Origin: UBA6168 sp041163745
Lineage (GTDB): Bacteria > Bacteroidota > Bacteroidia > Chitinophagales > Saprospiraceae
Direction: 5' to 3'
NCBI GenBank assembly: GCA_041163745.1
Contig: JBEAQU010000048.1
Span: forward strand, 92,122 to 156,121
DNA length: 64,000 nucleotides
Of this stretch, positions 62,428 through 64,000 are shown in pieces. Position numbers and translations under genes: made by a program. The notes below the pieces were generated by a model that worked only from the letters and a program-made list of their open reading frames with translations, searched no databases and had not been told where the DNA came from. Each line of letters opens with the position of its first letter. Position 1 is the first letter of the stretch.

Positions 62428-63852
62428 TCAGCCGGCTATGGCGCCGCCTTCCGGTGCGAAGGTCTTGTTGCGCAGGCTCCCGACGAAATCGAGGAAGGCG
62501 TCGAGGTCCCCGCGGGTCGTGGCGATGCCGACGGACACCCGGGTGGCGCCGCGCATCTTGTTGATGAACCGGATCATATCCCAATAATTCCCGGCGGAAC
62601 GGCTGGAGAAGTATTGGGTCAGCTCGGCGGCGGTGAGGCAGTTGTTCGTTTCGTCCAGTCCTGGGTTGCAGAAACATCCGGAGCGGATGGAGATTTTCCG
62701 CTCGTTGGCCAGGGATTCTATGCGCTCGAACCGGATCTTGGTTCCGTCCGGGTTACGAAAAGCCATGATCATCGTGCCGCCCGCGTCCCGGCGTTCGGCG
62801 GGGCCGAAGATGTCGACCTGCGGCTCCCCGTTGTCGTGCCGCAGGTCGCGGAGCCGGTGGTACAGGTACAGGGAAAGAGATTGCACCCGCTCCTGCAGGC
62901 GCTCCATACCGACGGTTTCCATGAACGAAAGCCCTATGCCAAGGGCGGGAATGTTGAGATAGTCGATGGTGCCGTCCTCGAAGCGCTCGTAATTGTCCGC
63001 CAGGAAATGATACGGTGCCAGGACGGAAGCCAGGGTGACCGTCCCGCCGGCGAACCAGGGTTTCTCCAGCTTATCGAACGCGGCACGGCGGACCAGGAGG
63101 CAGCCCAGCCCGGTGGGATAGCCGAAGATCTTGTAAAAGGAGACGGATACGAAATCGGGCCGATGCCTGGACAAATCGAGACGGCTGGAAGGTACGAAGG
63201 CGGCGGCGTCCAGGAGCACGTCCCAGCCTTGCTCCTGCGCCTGGGGAATCCAGTCGAGGCTGTGCTTGACCCCGGAGACGTTGGACTGTGCCGGGAAGGC
63301 GAAAAGTTTGTTGGCGCCGCCGGGGCGAGCCAGCTTTTCCCGCAGGGCAGGCTCGGAAACGGTGAGGTCCTCGTAGTTCATCGGGACATATTCGAAGGAG
63401 CCGCCGCGACGGACGCAGTATTCCCGGATGCCGTTGACGGAATTGTGGTTGTCGGAGAACAACAGGAAACGGCCTTCCGACTGGAAAGGATAACTCTCCC
63501 CCACGATCTTGAGGGCACCGGAGGCGTTCTGGGTGAAGATACAGTCATAGTCGGCTTCGGCACGGAAGAACTTCAGCACCGCATCCCTGGCTTCCTGCAC
63601 GAGCCGGGTGGACCGTTGCGAGGTGGGGTTGGTGGAGTGCGGGTTGCCGAAGACGCCGCCGGCCAGCTGGGTCAGGTGCCGCTCCAACTGGCTGGCGGCG
63701 TACAGGTTGCCACCGGTGTAGTCGAGGTACACCTGGCCCTGCGCGTCGAGCCGGGTGTATTCTGTCTCCCGCAGCCGGCGGAAGTATTCGTCGTGTGCCA
63801 ATTCCGGCTGGACGCCGGCACCTTGCAGGGTTTCGGTCCGTGTTGTTGACAT
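62428..63852 (-). CDS. Class V aminotransferase, MoCo-sulfurase-like
   Basis: 474-residue PLP-dependent enzyme of the aminotransferase class V/cysteine desulfurase group. It resembles the N-terminal domain of molybdenum cofactor sulfurase: YLDYTGGNLYAASQLE near the start, DAAAFVPSSRLDL, and the PLP lysine in SVSFYKIFGYPTGLGCLL. A cysteine loop ISIRSGCFCNPGLDE near residue ~400 suits a desulfurase-type sulfur carrier. There is no C-terminal MOSC domain and no Moco gene nearby, so the acceptor is unknown. ATG 63852 is chosen over the open frame to 63900. It ends 17 bases from the hybrid regulator and seems unrelated to the sialic-acid locus. Confidence 0.85.
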   Translation of the reverse strand: MSTTRTETLQGAGVQPELAHDEYFRRLRETEYTRLDAQGQVYLDYTGGNLYAASQLERHLTQLAGGVFGNPHSTNPTSQRSTRLVQEARDAVLKFFRAEADYDCIFTQNASGALKIVGESYPFQSEGRFLLFSDNHNSVNGIREYCVRRGGSFEYVPMNYEDLTVSEPALREKLARPGGANKLFAFPAQSNVSGVKHSLDWIPQAQEQGWDVLLDAAAFVPSSRLDLSRHRPDFVSVSFYKIFGYPTGLGCLLVRRAAFDKLEKPWFAGGTVTLASVLAPYHFLADNYERFEDGTIDYLNIPALGIGLSFMETVGMERLQERVQSLSLYLYHRLRDLRHDNGEPQVDIFGPAERRDAGGTMIMAFRNPDGTKIRFERIESLANERKISIRSGCFCNPGLDETNNCLTAAELTQYFSSRSAGNYWDMIRFINKMRGATRVSVGIATTRGDLDAFLDFVGSLRNKTFAPEGGAIAG

Positions 63853-63930
63853 GGTCTTGCCGTTGTTGCCGCCGCTTCGATGAAGCCGCGGGTGATTCAA
63901 TGTATTCCCAATGGGATGATGGAATCGCCC

Positions 63931-63945
63931 TCCCGCTTCGCGGGA
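63931..63945. repeat. Short GC hairpin, copy 4
   Basis: TCCCGC-TTC-GCGGGA, same core and loop as the copy at 40608-40624. It lies about 80 bases upstream of the aminotransferase start, and TATATTTTGCGAATG follows near 63970, similar to TATTTTTTGTGAATG after the 40608 copy. Confidence 0.5.
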
Positions 63946-64000
63946 TAGACCAGGACGATAATTTTACGATATATTTTGCGAATGAAGGGAATTTTTTTGT

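Overview
The window is a GC-rich stretch of a Bacteroidota chromosome. Several features point to a marine or freshwater saprophyte of the Saprospirales (Lewinella/Haliscomenobacter type). These are two SusC/SusD pairs, secreted proteins with type IX secretion (T9SS) sorting domains of type A and type B, a hybrid two-component regulator, a DUF3127 protein, SprB-type repeats, many Bacteroidota-style lipoproteins, and TAnnTTTG -7 elements in place of E. coli-like promoters. The genus is an inference. I saw no tRNA, rRNA, CRISPR array, transposase or phage gene.

Layout. 1-3.4 kb holds housekeeping genes: NadR-type NAD salvage enzyme, a small conserved protein, a 1-Cys peroxiredoxin behind an AT-rich palindrome, and a DUF3127 protein. 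3.9-15.4 kb holds envelope and secreted proteins: a giant L-type-lectin adhesin with seven 41-residue repeats and SprB repeats, two small exported proteins, a GH2 glycosidase with PA14 domain, and a CotH-kinase/lamin-tail T9SS protein. 15.5-18.9 kb is an ECF sigma factor, a membrane-anchored protein with an outer-membrane barrel domain, and a PepSY-like lipoprotein. 19-27.9 kb is mixed: cupin, exported proteins, a vanadium-haloperoxidase homologue lacking the catalytic histidine, a pullulanase-like GH13 enzyme, a PqqB-like metallo-beta-lactamase-fold protein, and small membrane proteins.

28-40.5 kb is a polysaccharide utilization locus (PUL), very probably for beta-glucan/laminarin. A leftward run encodes a T9SS surface protein with duplicated carbohydrate-binding-like modules, SusC, SusD, a PKD-type surface lipoprotein and a GH16 endo-glucanase. 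It is divergent from a Y_Y_Y propeller sensor with a LuxR-type helix-turn-helix. The divergent region carries three direct copies of ACTACGGCA upstream of a TAnnTTTG element facing the PUL.

41-62.4 kb is a sialoglycan/sialic-acid utilization locus. Leftward operon: N-acylglucosamine 2-epimerase, NanM mutarotase fused to an SSS-family symporter, N-acetylneuraminate lyase, GH20 hexosaminidase fused to an SGNH esterase, and a T9SS sialidase. Rightward operon: SusC, SusD, sialate O-acetylesterase, and a hybrid two-component regulator. Together they describe deacetylation, cleavage at the surface, uptake, anomer conversion, aldol cleavage and ManNAc-to-GlcNAc epimerization; the GlcNAc kinase step is not in the window. 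The regulator reading frame is interrupted by one in-frame TGA in its transmembrane segment, which may make the system constitutive, silent or recoded. The window ends with a class V aminotransferase resembling the MoCo sulfurase desulfurase domain.
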